Counted from the first letter of the stretch, positions 19,286 through 28,340 are shown. The stretch is DNA of 64,000 bases from Hydrogenophaga crassostreae (GCF_001761385.1 NZ_CP017476.1:981501-1045500), one strand, 5' to 3'. Program-made: numbers and translations. The notes: generated by a model not told the origin, from the letters alone.

Positions 19286-20037
19286 ACGGCTGGCAAATGC
19301 TCTTCTACAAAGAGATCCTGCGTTTCTGGAAGGTAGGTTTCCAAACCGTGGCCGCGCCAGTGATTACTGCAATTTTGTACATGATGATTTTCGGGCATGT
19401 GCTCGAAGGCCGCGTGCAGGTGTATGACTCGGTGAGTTACACGGCATTTCTCCTGCCCGGTCTGGTGATGATGAGCGTGTTGCAAAACGCGTTTGCCAAC
19501 AGCAGCAGCTCGCTGATCCAGAGCAAGGTCATGGGCAATCTGGTGTTTTTGCAGCTCACGCCTTTGTCGCACCGCGCCTGGTTTTTGGCCTACGTGGGTT
19601 CTTCCGTGGTGCGCGGCATGGCCGTGGGCGCAGGGGTGATGCTGGTGACCTGGTGGTTTGCCCGGCCGCCTTTTGCCGCGCCAATCTGGATTCTGGTGTT
19701 TGGCTTCATGGGTGCTGCCTTGCTGGGAGGTCTGGGTTTGATCGCTGGTCTTTGGGCCGAGAAATTCGACCAGATGGCTGCGTTTCAAAACTTCGTCATC
19801 ATGCCCATGACCTTCCTTTCTGGCGTGTTCTACTCGATCCATTCCTTGCCAGAAATCTGGCAGCGCGTGAGCCACCTGAACCCGTTCTTCTACATGATTG
19901 ACGGTTTTCGATACGGCTTCTTTGGCGTCAGCGATGTGTCGCCATGGATCAGCCTGGTGTTGGTCGGTGGCGCGTTGGCCGTGGTGAGTGCCATTGGCCT
20001 GCACCTGCTGCGCACCGGCTACAAAACACGCCACTAG
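19282..20037 (+). CDS. ABC-2 type exporter permease
   Basis: A 251-residue membrane protein with six hydrophobic segments and the ABC-2 signature region near FVIMPMTFLSGVFYSIHSLP and LNPFFYMIDGFRYGFFG. It resembles YadH. Translation is coupled to the ATPase gene by ATGA. Exporters of this type are often found between mlaB and bolA-murA in Burkholderiales, but the cargo is not established. Confidence 0.92.
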   Translation: MNGWQMLFYKEILRFWKVGFQTVAAPVITAILYMMIFGHVLEGRVQVYDSVSYTAFLLPGLVMMSVLQNAFANSSSSLIQSKVMGNLVFLQLTPLSHRAWFLAYVGSSVVRGMAVGAGVMLVTWWFARPPFAAPIWILVFGFMGAALLGGLGLIAGLWAEKFDQMAAFQNFVIMPMTFLSGVFYSIHSLPEIWQRVSHLNPFFYMIDGFRYGFFGVSDVSPWISLVLVGGALAVVSAIGLHLLRTGYKTRH

Positions 20038-20075
20038 AACAGGGCAAACCGTTTGAACTATTTGGACCCAACGAT

Positions 20076-20312
20076 ATGACCGCTGAAGAATTGCAATCCC
20101 TCATCACTGACGGCCTGCCTTGTGAACACATTGAGGTCACCGGCGACGGACGCCATTGGTCGGCCGTGATCGTTTCGCCTGCTTTTGAGGGGCTGCGTTT
20201 GATCGCTCGCCACAAAAAGGTCTACGACACCTTGGGCGCCCGCATCAAGACCGACGAGGTGCATGCGCTGTCCATGAAGACCCATACCCCCACCGAGTGG
20301 GCGAAAAAGTGA
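20076..20312 (+). CDS. BolA/IbaG family protein
   Basis: A 78-residue BolA-fold protein: MTAEELQSLITDGLP, then HIEVTGDGRHWSAVIVS, and a C-terminal helix with KVYDTLGARIKTDEVHALSM carrying the conserved His. BolA proteins work with monothiol glutaredoxins in iron-sulphur traffic, and grxD is encoded at 62240-62563. The position directly upstream of murA matches ibaG (yrbA) of enterobacteria. The start at 20076 fits family length; upstream open frame is ignored. Confidence 0.88.
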   Translation: MTAEELQSLITDGLPCEHIEVTGDGRHWSAVIVSPAFEGLRLIARHKKVYDTLGARIKTDEVHALSMKTHTPTEWAKK

Positions 20313-20454
20313 CCCCCTGGCGCCGATTCGCGTCACCTCAAAGGGCGCGCAGTCAGCAGTCTGGCACAGCCAGTCCTGCGGTGACCCTGGCGGGCGGCGC
20401 ACTCACCAACCGTTTCAGTGGCGCTGAGTGCCATCTATAAAAGCGAGATTTACC

Positions 20455-21738
20455 ATGGACAAACTGCAGATCACCGGTGGCCACACCCTTAACGGCGAAG
20501 TTGTCATTTCCGGCGCCAAGAATGCGGCCTTGCCCGAAATGTGCGCCACGCTGTTGACCGATGAGCCCGTGCGTTTGCTGAATGTGCCGCGCCTGCAGGA
20601 TGTGGCCACCATGCGCCGCTTGCTCGACAACATGGGTGTGAAAACAGAGACCCACGGCGACCGCGGCGGCATGTCGTTCCAGGCGGCAGATTCGATCAAC
20701 CCCGAAGCGCCCTATGAACTGGTGAAGACCATGCGCGCATCGGTGCTGGTGTTGGGTCCGTTGCTGGCGCGCTTTGGTCGCGCCAAGGTGTCGTTGCCCG
20801 GTGGTTGCGCCATCGGCTCGCGCCCGGTGGACCAGCACATCAAGGGCCTGCAAGCCATGGGTGCCGAGATCGATGTGGAGCACGGTTACATGGTCGCCCG
20901 CCTGCCTGCAGGCCGTACGCGCTTGCAAGGCGCGCGCATCGCCACCGACATGGTGACTGTGACCGGCACCGAAAACTTCCTCATGGCCGCAGCGCTGGCC
21001 GAGGGTGAAACGGTTCTGGAAAACGCTGCCCAGGAACCCGAAATTCCCGATCTGGCCGAGATGCTGATTGCCATGGGCGCCAAGATTGAAGGCCATGGCA
21101 CCAGCCGTATCCACATCCAGGGCGTGGAGCGTCTGCATGGTGGAACCCATCAGGTGGTGGCTGACCGCATCGAAGCCGGTACTTTTCTGTGTGCCGTCGC
21201 GGCCACGGGCGGGGATGTGATCTTGCGCCATGCGAGGGCGGATCACATGGACGCGGTGATCGACAAGCTGCGCGACGCTGGCGCCACGATCGAGCCTGGC
21301 AGCAATGCCGACGGTCCTTTTATCCGTGTGCGAGCCTCGGGGCGCCTTAAGGCGCAGTCGTTCCGAACCACCGAATACCCCGGTTTTCCGACCGACATGC
21401 AGGCTCAGTTCATGGCTTTGAACCTCATTTCAGAAGGCACGGCCACCGTCACCGAAACCATCTTCGAGAACCGTTTCATGCATGTGGACGAGATGACGCG
21501 CCTGGGTGCGCACATACAGACCGAAGGCAAGGTGGCCATCGTTGAAGGCGTGAGCAAGTTGTCTGGTGCCACCGTGATGGCCACTGATCTGCGGGCGTCT
21601 GCCAGTCTGGTGATCGCTGGCCTGGTGTCTGAGGGCGACACCATTGTCGATCGCATTTACCACCTGGATCGTGGTTACGACCAGATGGAGGAAAAACTGC
21701 GCGCCATTGGTGCACAAATCGAGCGCATAAAGGGTTGA
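20455..21738 (+). CDS. murA: UDP-N-acetylglucosamine 1-carboxyvinyltransferase
   Basis: A 427-residue cytosolic enzyme that adds enolpyruvate to UDP-GlcNAc, the first committed step of peptidoglycan synthesis. KLQITGGHTLNGEVVISGAK has the conserved Lys22-Asn23-type start (GAKNAALP). The active-site Cys loop is LPGGCAIGSRPVDQHI (Cys near residue 118), so it should be fosfomycin-sensitive. The ATG at 20455 starts the conserved region. hisG begins 4 bp after its stop. Confidence 0.97.
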   Translation: MDKLQITGGHTLNGEVVISGAKNAALPEMCATLLTDEPVRLLNVPRLQDVATMRRLLDNMGVKTETHGDRGGMSFQAADSINPEAPYELVKTMRASVLVLGPLLARFGRAKVSLPGGCAIGSRPVDQHIKGLQAMGAEIDVEHGYMVARLPAGRTRLQGARIATDMVTVTGTENFLMAAALAEGETVLENAAQEPEIPDLAEMLIAMGAKIEGHGTSRIHIQGVERLHGGTHQVVADRIEAGTFLCAVAATGGDVILRHARADHMDAVIDKLRDAGATIEPGSNADGPFIRVRASGRLKAQSFRTTEYPGFPTDMQAQFMALNLISEGTATVTETIFENRFMHVDEMTRLGAHIQTEGKVAIVEGVSKLSGATVMATDLRASASLVIAGLVSEGDTIVDRIYHLDRGYDQMEEKLRAIGAQIERIKG

Positions 21739-21742
21739 TGAA

Positions 21743-22399
21743 ATGATCACACTCGCTCTCTCCAAAGGTCGCATATTTGACGAAACCCTGCCACTGCTGG
21801 CCGCGGCTGGCATCGAAGTGCTGGAAGACCCTGAGAAGTCGCGCAAGCTGATTTTGCCGACCAACCAGCCCGAAGTGCGGGTGGTGTTGGTGCGCGCTTC
21901 AGATGTGCCGACCTATGTCGAATACGGTGGGGCCGATCTGGGTGTGACTGGCAAAGACACGCTGATTGAACATGGTGGCCAAGGCTTGTACCAGCCGCTG
22001 GATTTGCAAATCGCCAAGTGCCGCATGAGCGTGGCAGTGCGTGCCGATTTTGACTATGCCTCAGCCATGCGCCAGGGGTCACGATTGAAAGTGGCGACCA
22101 AGTACACCTCCATTGCACGCGAGTTTTTCGCCAGCAAGGGTGTGCATGTGGATCTCATCAAGCTCTATGGCAGCATGGAGCTCGCTCCGCTGACCGGCTT
22201 GGCCGATGCCATTGTGGACCTGGTGTCCACCGGTAATACGCTCAAGGCCAATCACCTGATCGAAGTCGAGCGAATCATGGACATCAGCTCTCGCCTGGTG
22301 GTCAACCAGGCCGCGCTCAAGCTCAAGCAAGCCCAGATCCGCCCCATCATCGACGCCTTCACCCAAGCCATTGGCAAGACCACAGCTTCAACACAATGA
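21743..22399 (+). CDS. hisG: ATP phosphoribosyltransferase, short form
   Basis: First enzyme of histidine synthesis; joins ATP and PRPP. Length 218 residues with no C-terminal regulatory domain, so it is the short HisG_S type that needs HisZ. The sequence shows ITLALSKGRIFDETLPLL, GADLGVTGKDTL and the PRPP loop DLVSTGNTLKANHL. hisZ is not in this window. It starts 4 bp after murA and overlaps hisD by ATGA. Confidence 0.97.
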   Translation: MITLALSKGRIFDETLPLLAAAGIEVLEDPEKSRKLILPTNQPEVRVVLVRASDVPTYVEYGGADLGVTGKDTLIEHGGQGLYQPLDLQIAKCRMSVAVRADFDYASAMRQGSRLKVATKYTSIAREFFASKGVHVDLIKLYGSMELAPLTGLADAIVDLVSTGNTLKANHLIEVERIMDISSRLVVNQAALKLKQAQIRPIIDAFTQAIGKTTASTQ

Positions 22400-23739
22400 G
22401 CCTCTCCGCCCAGCCCGTTCGTCTGTCCACCACCGCTGCTGATTTTGAGGCGCAGTTTGCGGCCAGGCTGCATTGGTCGGCCGAGACCGACGGTGCGATC
22501 GAGCAACGCGTGGCCGACATCCTGGCCGATGTCATGCAACGGGGCGACGCGGCCGTCTTGGAATACACCGCACGGTTCGATGGTGTGAGCCAGGACAGCG
22601 TTAAAGCGCTGGAGCTGACGCAGGCCGAGTTGAAGGACGCTTTCGAAGGTTTGCCTGAGGCCCAGCGTTGTGCGTTGGAAGCCGCCGCGCGCCGCGTCCG
22701 CTCGTACCACGAAGCGCAGAAAAAGGCCTCGGGAGAAAGCTGGAGCTACCGCGATGAAGATGGCACGCTGCTCGGCCAGAAGGTCACGCCACTGGACCGC
22801 GTGGGGATTTATGTGCCCGGCGGCAAAGCCGCTTACCCGTCCAGCGTGTTGATGAACGCCATCCCGGCCCACGTGGCAGGGGTGCAGGAGATCATCATGG
22901 TGGTGCCCACGCCGCGTGGCGAAAAAAACAGCCTGGTGCTCGCTGCGGCCTATGTGGCTGGTGTTTCACGCGCCTTCACCATCGGCGGCGCACAGGCCGT
23001 GGCCGCGTTGGCCTACGGCACGGCCACCGTACCGAAGGTCGACAAAATCACCGGTCCGGGCAACGCCTATGTGGCCAGCGCAAAAAAGCGGGTTTTCGGA
23101 ATGGTCGGCATCGACATGATTGCCGGCCCGAGCGAAATATTGGTCTTGGCCGATGGCAGCACGCCCGCTGAATGGGTGGCCATGGATTTGTTCAGCCAGG
23201 CGGAGCATGACGAGCTCGCGCAAAGCATCTTGTTGTGCCCAGATGCCAGCTATCTGGATGCTGTGCAAGCCGAAATTGATCGCCTGCTTCCAGCCATGCC
23301 ACGCGCGGAAATCATCGCGAAAAGCCTGAACGACCGGGGAGCATTGATTCAAACCCGCGACATGGCCGAAGCCTGCGCCCTGAGCAACCGCATTGCGCCC
23401 GAGCATCTGGAGGTGTCCAGCGCCGAACCGCACCGCTGGGAGCCCTTGCTCAAACACGCGGGTGCCATCTTTCTCGGCGCCTACACCAGCGAAAGCCTGG
23501 GTGATTATTGCGCAGGCCCCAACCACGTGTTGCCCACCAGCGGAACCGCCCGTTTTTCCTCACCACTGGGTGTTTACGATTTTCAGAAACGCAGCAGCCT
23601 GATCGAGGTCAGCGCTGCTGGCGCCCAGACCTTGGGCGTCATCGCTGCAGAGCTCGCCTATGGCGAAGGCCTGCAAGCCCATGCCCGCGCTGCCGAATTG
23701 CGTTTGAACAATATCCCCCCGATGCGAGGTGAATCATGA
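22396..23739 (+). CDS. hisD: histidinol dehydrogenase
   Basis: A 447-residue zinc and NAD enzyme that oxidises histidinol to histidine in the last two steps. Visible landmarks are YVPGGKAAYPSSVLMNAIPA, GPGNAYVASAKKRVFG, the zinc ligands in FSQAEHDELAQ, and IAPEHLEV with GAIFLGAYTSESLGDYCAGP. Both ends overlap neighbours by ATGA, indicating tight coupling. Confidence 0.97.
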   Translation: MSLSAQPVRLSTTAADFEAQFAARLHWSAETDGAIEQRVADILADVMQRGDAAVLEYTARFDGVSQDSVKALELTQAELKDAFEGLPEAQRCALEAAARRVRSYHEAQKKASGESWSYRDEDGTLLGQKVTPLDRVGIYVPGGKAAYPSSVLMNAIPAHVAGVQEIIMVVPTPRGEKNSLVLAAAYVAGVSRAFTIGGAQAVAALAYGTATVPKVDKITGPGNAYVASAKKRVFGMVGIDMIAGPSEILVLADGSTPAEWVAMDLFSQAEHDELAQSILLCPDASYLDAVQAEIDRLLPAMPRAEIIAKSLNDRGALIQTRDMAEACALSNRIAPEHLEVSSAEPHRWEPLLKHAGAIFLGAYTSESLGDYCAGPNHVLPTSGTARFSSPLGVYDFQKRSSLIEVSAAGAQTLGVIAAELAYGEGLQAHARAAELRLNNIPPMRGES

Positions 23740-24824
23740 ACCAGAGCCCTATGCGATTCATCCGGCAGGACATCCAGTCCATGCATGCCTACGCCATCCA
23801 GGATTCCACGGGATTGATCAAACTCGATGCAATGGAAAACCCGTTTGCGCTCCCGGCCGAATTGCAGTCCGAGTTGGGCGCCCGGCTGGGTGCGCTGGCG
23901 ATCAACCGATATCCTGGCTCTCGCATTGACGATTTGAAGAAAGCACTGGGCGAGTACATCGATTTGCCCGCAGGCACCAGTTTGATGCTGGGCAACGGTT
24001 CGGACGAACTGATTTCCCTGCTGGCCATGACCTGTGATGTGCCCGGGGCGTCCATTTTGGCGCCGTTGCCCGGATTTGTGATGTACGCCATGGGCGCGCA
24101 ACTGCAAGGTTTGGCTTTCCATGGCGTGCCGCTGACCGCCGACTTCGAGCTGGACGAAGCCGCCATGCTGGCCACCATGGGTGAGCATCAACCTGCCATC
24201 ACCTACATCGCTTACCCGAACAACCCCACGGCCAATTTGTGGGACGCTGCGGTCATCCGCCGCTTGATCGCTGAAGCTGCCACTTATGGCGGTCTGGTCG
24301 TGATGGACGAGGCTTATCAGCCTTTTTCCAGCCGCAGCTGGCTGGACGAGATTCGGGCACATCCGCTAGCGAATGCCAACGTGTTGCTCATGCGCACCCT
24401 GTCCAAGTTTGGCCTCGCCGGCGTGCGCCTGGGCTACATGGTCGGGCCGCAGGCGCTGGTGCACGAGGTCGACAAGCTGCGCCCGCCGTACAACGTGAGT
24501 GTGCTCAATGCAGAATGCGCCCTGTTTGCACTGGAGCATGCCCAGGTGTTCGCCCGGCAGGCGGCGCACATCTGCGAGCAGCGCGAGGTCTTGATCGACG
24601 CGTTGGGCAAAATGCCCGGTGTGACGGCCTATCCCAGCGATGCCAACATGGTGCTGACGCGTGTGCCCGATGCACAACGATGTTTCGATGGCCTCAAGGC
24701 CGACAGCATTCTGGTGAAGAATGTTTCTAAAATGCACCCATTGCTGGGCGAATGCCTGCGTTTGACGGTAGGAACGCCCGCCGAGAACGCGCAACTGATC
24801 CACTCCCTGCAAAAACACCTATGA
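23736..24824 (+). CDS. hisC: histidinol-phosphate aminotransferase
   Basis: A 362-residue class I/II PLP aminotransferase. NRYPGSRIDDLKKAL and GNGSDELISLL begin the domain, PNNPTANLW and VMDEAYQPF are the cofactor-contact motifs, and the PLP lysine is in RTLSKFGLAGVRLGYM. It overlaps hisD and hisB by ATGA. Confidence 0.96.
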   Translation: MNQSPMRFIRQDIQSMHAYAIQDSTGLIKLDAMENPFALPAELQSELGARLGALAINRYPGSRIDDLKKALGEYIDLPAGTSLMLGNGSDELISLLAMTCDVPGASILAPLPGFVMYAMGAQLQGLAFHGVPLTADFELDEAAMLATMGEHQPAITYIAYPNNPTANLWDAAVIRRLIAEAATYGGLVVMDEAYQPFSSRSWLDEIRAHPLANANVLLMRTLSKFGLAGVRLGYMVGPQALVHEVDKLRPPYNVSVLNAECALFALEHAQVFARQAAHICEQREVLIDALGKMPGVTAYPSDANMVLTRVPDAQRCFDGLKADSILVKNVSKMHPLLGECLRLTVGTPAENAQLIHSLQKHL

Positions 24825-25447
24825 CGTCCCAGGCTACTGCCTCTTCTCCAGCCGCCACCGACCGTGTGGCCCAGGTTCAGCGCGATACCTCTGAAACCCA
24901 GATCGGTGTGCGCATCAATCTGGACGGTACCGGTGCTGCCATTCTGTCCACAGGCATTGGGTTTTTTGACCACATGCTCGATCAGATCGCGCGCCACGGC
25001 CTGATCGATCTCGATATTCTGGCCAAAGGCGATTTGCACATCGACGGACACCACACGGTGGAAGACGTGGGCATCACGCTTGGGCAGGCCTTTGCCAAGG
25101 CAGTGGGTGACAAAAAGGGCATTCGCCGCTACGGCCATGCCTATGTGCCGCTGGACGAAGCTTTGTCCCGCGTGGTCATCGATTTTTCTGGCCGCCCCGG
25201 TCTGCACATGCGCGTGCCCTTCAAAAGCGGCATGGTCGGCCAGTTTGACACGCAGCTGGCGTTTGAATTTTTTCAAGGTTTTGTGAACCATGCGGGTGTC
25301 ACACTGCACATCGACAACCTGCACGGTGAAAACGCCCACCACCAGGCCGAGACGGTGTTCAAGGCCTTTGCCCGGGCGCTGCGCATGGCGCTTGAACGCG
25401 ATCCGCGCATGGGCGATGTGATACCTTCGACCAAAGGTTCCCTGTAA
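24821..25447 (+). CDS. hisB: imidazoleglycerol-phosphate dehydratase (monofunctional)
   Basis: A 208-residue manganese enzyme. Metal-binding repeats are GFFDHMLDQIARHG, DGHHTVEDVGI and NAHHQAETVFKA. There is no fused histidinol-phosphatase domain, unlike E. coli HisB, so a separate phosphatase must exist elsewhere. The ATG at 24821 overlaps the hisC stop. The N-terminal 25 residues are low-complexity Ala/Ser/Thr. Confidence 0.97.
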   Translation: MTSQATASSPAATDRVAQVQRDTSETQIGVRINLDGTGAAILSTGIGFFDHMLDQIARHGLIDLDILAKGDLHIDGHHTVEDVGITLGQAFAKAVGDKKGIRRYGHAYVPLDEALSRVVIDFSGRPGLHMRVPFKSGMVGQFDTQLAFEFFQGFVNHAGVTLHIDNLHGENAHHQAETVFKAFARALRMALERDPRMGDVIPSTKGSL

Positions 25448-25468
25448 CCCCTTGCCTGTTCCTGTGAG

Positions 25469-26131
25469 ATGAAAACCAAGACAGTCGCCGTGGTGGACTA
25501 CGGCAGTGGCAATTTGCGTTCGGTTTCGCAGGCGGTGGCGCATGTGGCCGCGGGCAGTGGCCTGAATGTGGCCGTGACCTCCGATCCCCAGGCTGTGATG
25601 GATGCCGAGCGCATCGTTTTGCCCGGTCAGGGTCACATGGCCGATTGCACGCGCGAACTGGCCGAGTCGGGTTTGCTGGATGCCGTGTTGCATGCCGCCG
25701 CCAACAAGCCTTTGTTCGGTGTCTGCGTGGGCATGCAAATGCTGCTCGACCGCAGTGAAGAAGGGCCGGCCGAGGGTTTGGGGCTGATCCCTGGCGAGGT
25801 GGTCAAGTTTCAGCTGGAAGGGCGTTTGCAGGCCGATGGCAGCCGATTCAAAGTGCCGCAAATGGGCTGGAACGCGGTGTTTCACGACCTGGGTCGAGGC
25901 CCGGCACATCCAGTTTGGGAAGGCATCGACGACGGCGCCTATTTCTATTTCGTTCACAGTTATTACGCCAAACCGATCAACCCACAGCACACGGTGGGTG
26001 AGGCCGATTTTGGCGGCCGTTTCGCCGCAGCCATTGCGCGGGGCAACATTTTTGCGACCCAGTTTCACCCCGAAAAAAGCGCCGATCAGGGTCTGGCGCT
26101 TTACCGGAATTTCCTCCACTGGAACCCCTGA
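25469..26131 (+). CDS. hisH: imidazole glycerol phosphate synthase, glutaminase subunit
   Basis: A 220-residue class I glutamine amidotransferase that feeds ammonia to HisF. The oxyanion/nucleophile segment is FGVCVGMQMLLD (Cys near residue 87), the PQMGWN loop follows, and the catalytic His and Glu are in QFHPEKS. It starts 21 bp after hisB and precedes hisA by 27 bp. Confidence 0.97.
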   Translation: MKTKTVAVVDYGSGNLRSVSQAVAHVAAGSGLNVAVTSDPQAVMDAERIVLPGQGHMADCTRELAESGLLDAVLHAAANKPLFGVCVGMQMLLDRSEEGPAEGLGLIPGEVVKFQLEGRLQADGSRFKVPQMGWNAVFHDLGRGPAHPVWEGIDDGAYFYFVHSYYAKPINPQHTVGEADFGGRFAAAIARGNIFATQFHPEKSADQGLALYRNFLHWNP

Positions 26132-26158
26132 TTCCTCCCGTTCTGAGAACCTCTCACC

Positions 26159-26899
26159 ATGTTGCTGATTCCCGCCATCGACCTCAAAGACGGCCATTGC
26201 GTTCGCCTCAAACAGGGCGATATGGACCAATCCACTGTGTTCGGGGAAGACCCGGCGGCCATCGCCCGCAGTTGGGTGGACAAAGGCGCGCGCCGCATCC
26301 ATTTGGTGGACCTGAACGGAGCGTTCGCGGGCAAACCCAAGAATGAGCAGGCCATTCGCGCCATCTTGAAAGAAGTGGGCTCTGAGGTGGATGTGCAGCT
26401 GGGTGGAGGTATTCGTGATCTCGACACCATTGAACGCTATCTGGATGCAGGTTTGCGCTACGTGATCGTGGGTACCGCGGCAGTGAAGAACCCCGGCTTC
26501 CTGCAAGATGCCTGTACGGCTTTTGGCGGCCACATCGTCGTGGGCCTCGATGCCAAAGATGGCAAGGTGGCCACCGATGGATGGAGCAAGCTGACCGGCC
26601 ACGAAGTGGTCGACCTGGGCAAGAAGTTCCAGGACTACGGCGTGGAAAGCATCATCTACACGGACATCGGTCGGGATGGCATGCTCAGTGGGATCAACAT
26701 CGAAGCCACGGTGACGCTGGCGCAGGCGCTGACGATTCCCGTGATCGCTTCCGGAGGTCTCTCCAACCTTGACGACATTCGCGCCTTGTGTGCCGTGGAA
26801 GAGGAGGGTGTGGAAGGCGTGATCTGTGGTCGCTCGATCTACAGTGGTGATCTCGATTTTGAAGCGGCCCAGCAACTGGCCGACGACTTGAACGGCTGA
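26159..26899 (+). CDS. hisA: ProFAR isomerase HisA
   Basis: A 246-residue TIM-barrel isomerase. LIPAIDLKDGHCVRLKQGD holds the catalytic Asp near the N-terminus, VQLGGGIRDL the phosphate-binding loop, TDIGRDGMLSG the second catalytic Asp, and IASGGLSNLDD the C-terminal phosphate site. A 131-bp gap with a hairpin separates it from hisF. Confidence 0.97.
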   Translation: MLLIPAIDLKDGHCVRLKQGDMDQSTVFGEDPAAIARSWVDKGARRIHLVDLNGAFAGKPKNEQAIRAILKEVGSEVDVQLGGGIRDLDTIERYLDAGLRYVIVGTAAVKNPGFLQDACTAFGGHIVVGLDAKDGKVATDGWSKLTGHEVVDLGKKFQDYGVESIIYTDIGRDGMLSGINIEATVTLAQALTIPVIASGGLSNLDDIRALCAVEEEGVEGVICGRSIYSGDLDFEAAQQLADDLNG

Positions 26900-26982
26900 A
26901 CGCGCACCCGCGCTGCCTTCGTATCACCCTCTCAATGGGCGTCAATGGCGGACTGGCCGAGCCAGATCCGCGTTGACCGGGG

Positions 26983-26999
26983 TCGAGAAACCTTCTCGA
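26983..26999 (+). other. short perfect hairpin in the hisA-hisF gap
   Basis: TCGAGAA, loop ACC, TTCTCGA: a 7-bp perfect stem in the only long gap within hisGDCBHAF, ending 31 bp before the hisF start. No T-run follows, so it is not a terminator; an mRNA processing or stability element is possible. Confidence 0.35.
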
Positions 27000-27030
27000 T
27001 CGAACGTTTTGACTCTCCGAGGACTTTGAT

Positions 27031-27810
27031 TTGCTTGCCAAACGCATCATCCCCTGCATGGACGTGACCAATGGCCGCGTGGTCAAAGGCGTCAATTTCG
27101 TCGAATTGCGTGATGCCGGTGATCCGGTCGAAATCGCCGCGCGCTACAACGATCAGGGTGCCGATGAGCTCACTTTTCTCGACATTACAGCCACCAGCGA
27201 TGGTCGAGACCTGATCCTGCACATCATCGAGGCGGTGGCTTCGCAGGTGTTTATCCCTTTGACTGTGGGTGGTGGCGTACGCTCGGTCGACGACGTGCGC
27301 CGACTGCTCAATGCCGGGGCCGACAAAACCAGCTTCAACTCGGCCGCGCTGGCCAATCCGCAAGTGATTCGTGAAGTCTCGGACAAGTATGGCTCGCAAT
27401 GCATCGTTGTGGCCATAGACGCCAAGCGCAGGTTTGGGGACGATATGCTCGACCGCGGCGAAGGCTGGGACGTCTACAGCCACGGCGGGCGCAAGAACAC
27501 CGGGCTTGACGCCGTGACATGGGCCAAACAAATGGCGGATTTCGGCGCGGGAGAGATCTTGCTGACCAGCATGGATCGCGACGGTACGAAATCCGGGTTC
27601 GATCTTGCGCTTACCCGGGCAGTGGCGGATGCGGTAGGTGTCCCCGTGATTGCCTCAGGTGGCGTGGGCAACCTGGACCACCTGGCCGATGGTGTTCAAC
27701 AGGGTGGGGCTGACGCCGTTTTGGCTGCCAGCATTTTTCACTATGGAGAGTTCACCGTGGGTCAGGCCAAGGCGCGCATGGCCGAACGCGGTATCCCTGT
27801 CCGGCCCTGA
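27031..27810 (+). CDS. hisF: imidazole glycerol phosphate synthase, cyclase subunit
   Basis: A 259-residue TIM-barrel cyclase. It begins LAKRIIPCMDVTNGRVVKGV with the first catalytic Asp at residue 11; the second is in VVAIDAKRR. GGGVRSVDDVRRLLNAGADK and ASGGVGNLDHL are the phosphate loops. The start codon is TTG at 27031: it matches the conserved MLAKRIIPC family start exactly and follows a CGAGGA site 7-8 bp away, while no ATG fits. It converges on the lapA-like gene, whose stop is 17 bp away. Confidence 0.96.
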   Translation: MLAKRIIPCMDVTNGRVVKGVNFVELRDAGDPVEIAARYNDQGADELTFLDITATSDGRDLILHIIEAVASQVFIPLTVGGGVRSVDDVRRLLNAGADKTSFNSAALANPQVIREVSDKYGSQCIVVAIDAKRRFGDDMLDRGEGWDVYSHGGRKNTGLDAVTWAKQMADFGAGEILLTSMDRDGTKSGFDLALTRAVADAVGVPVIASGGVGNLDHLADGVQQGGADAVLAASIFHYGEFTVGQAKARMAERGIPVRP

Positions 27811-27827
27811 ACCCCAGGCACTCAACC

Positions 27828-28340
27828 TCAAGCGCCTTCTGAAGAGCCTTTATCGTGGGGCAACGCGGGCTGCTGGCGCTCCAGTCGGTCCTCTATTTGT
27901 CCCAGATTGGCGTTCAGACCGTTACCGGTGCTTTCTATGGTCTCGACAAGTGAGCTGCGCACCAAGTCCATTTTTTGAGCCAACTTGTCATTCAGAACAG
28001 CATCGCGCTCGGCTGTTTTTTGCAATTCGGCCTTCAGGTATTCGCGGAGTTCGTTAAAACGGGATGCTTCCGCTTTGTCGGCCAAATGGCGCTGCTCATT
28101 CGCATCTTTTGTGATGCGGCGCACTTCAATGGCATGGCTGGTTTGAAAGAACAGCAAGGCAATCAGGAAAACGGCGAACATGGCGACCAGCAGGCCGAGC
28201 ATGACCAGGCCCAGCGGGGCTTGAATCTGGGCCATGCCCAGATCCAGCTCTGTGGTTTGCATGACGGCGTCAAAGTTGAGCGCGACAAAGCCGGCAATCA
28301 CGAGAATCAGGGCGATCAGGAGCAGGGTGCGAAATCGCAT
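27828..28340 (-). CDS. LapA-domain small membrane protein
   Basis: A 170-residue inner-membrane protein. Two hydrophobic segments (about 4-22 and 40-62) flank a loop with ALNFDAVMQTTELDLG, the pattern of the LapA/YciS (DUF1049) family. A charged, probably coiled-coil cytoplasmic tail of about 100 residues follows. YciS in E. coli takes part in lipopolysaccharide assembly with LapB; here lapB is not adjacent. It lies on the minus strand between hisF and hisI and splits the histidine cluster. The start at 28340 (MRFRTLLL) is chosen over upstream in-frame codons. Confidence 0.8.
   Translation of the reverse strand: MRFRTLLLIALILVIAGFVALNFDAVMQTTELDLGMAQIQAPLGLVMLGLLVAMFAVFLIALLFFQTSHAIEVRRITKDANEQRHLADKAEASRFNELREYLKAELQKTAERDAVLNDKLAQKMDLVRSSLVETIESTGNGLNANLGQIEDRLERQQPALPHDKGSSEGA

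Noticed and set aside
24629..26875. Long minus-strand open frame (748 codons) opposite hisC-hisA
   Set aside because: Crosses four real his genes and encodes no known fold; a codon-bias shadow.
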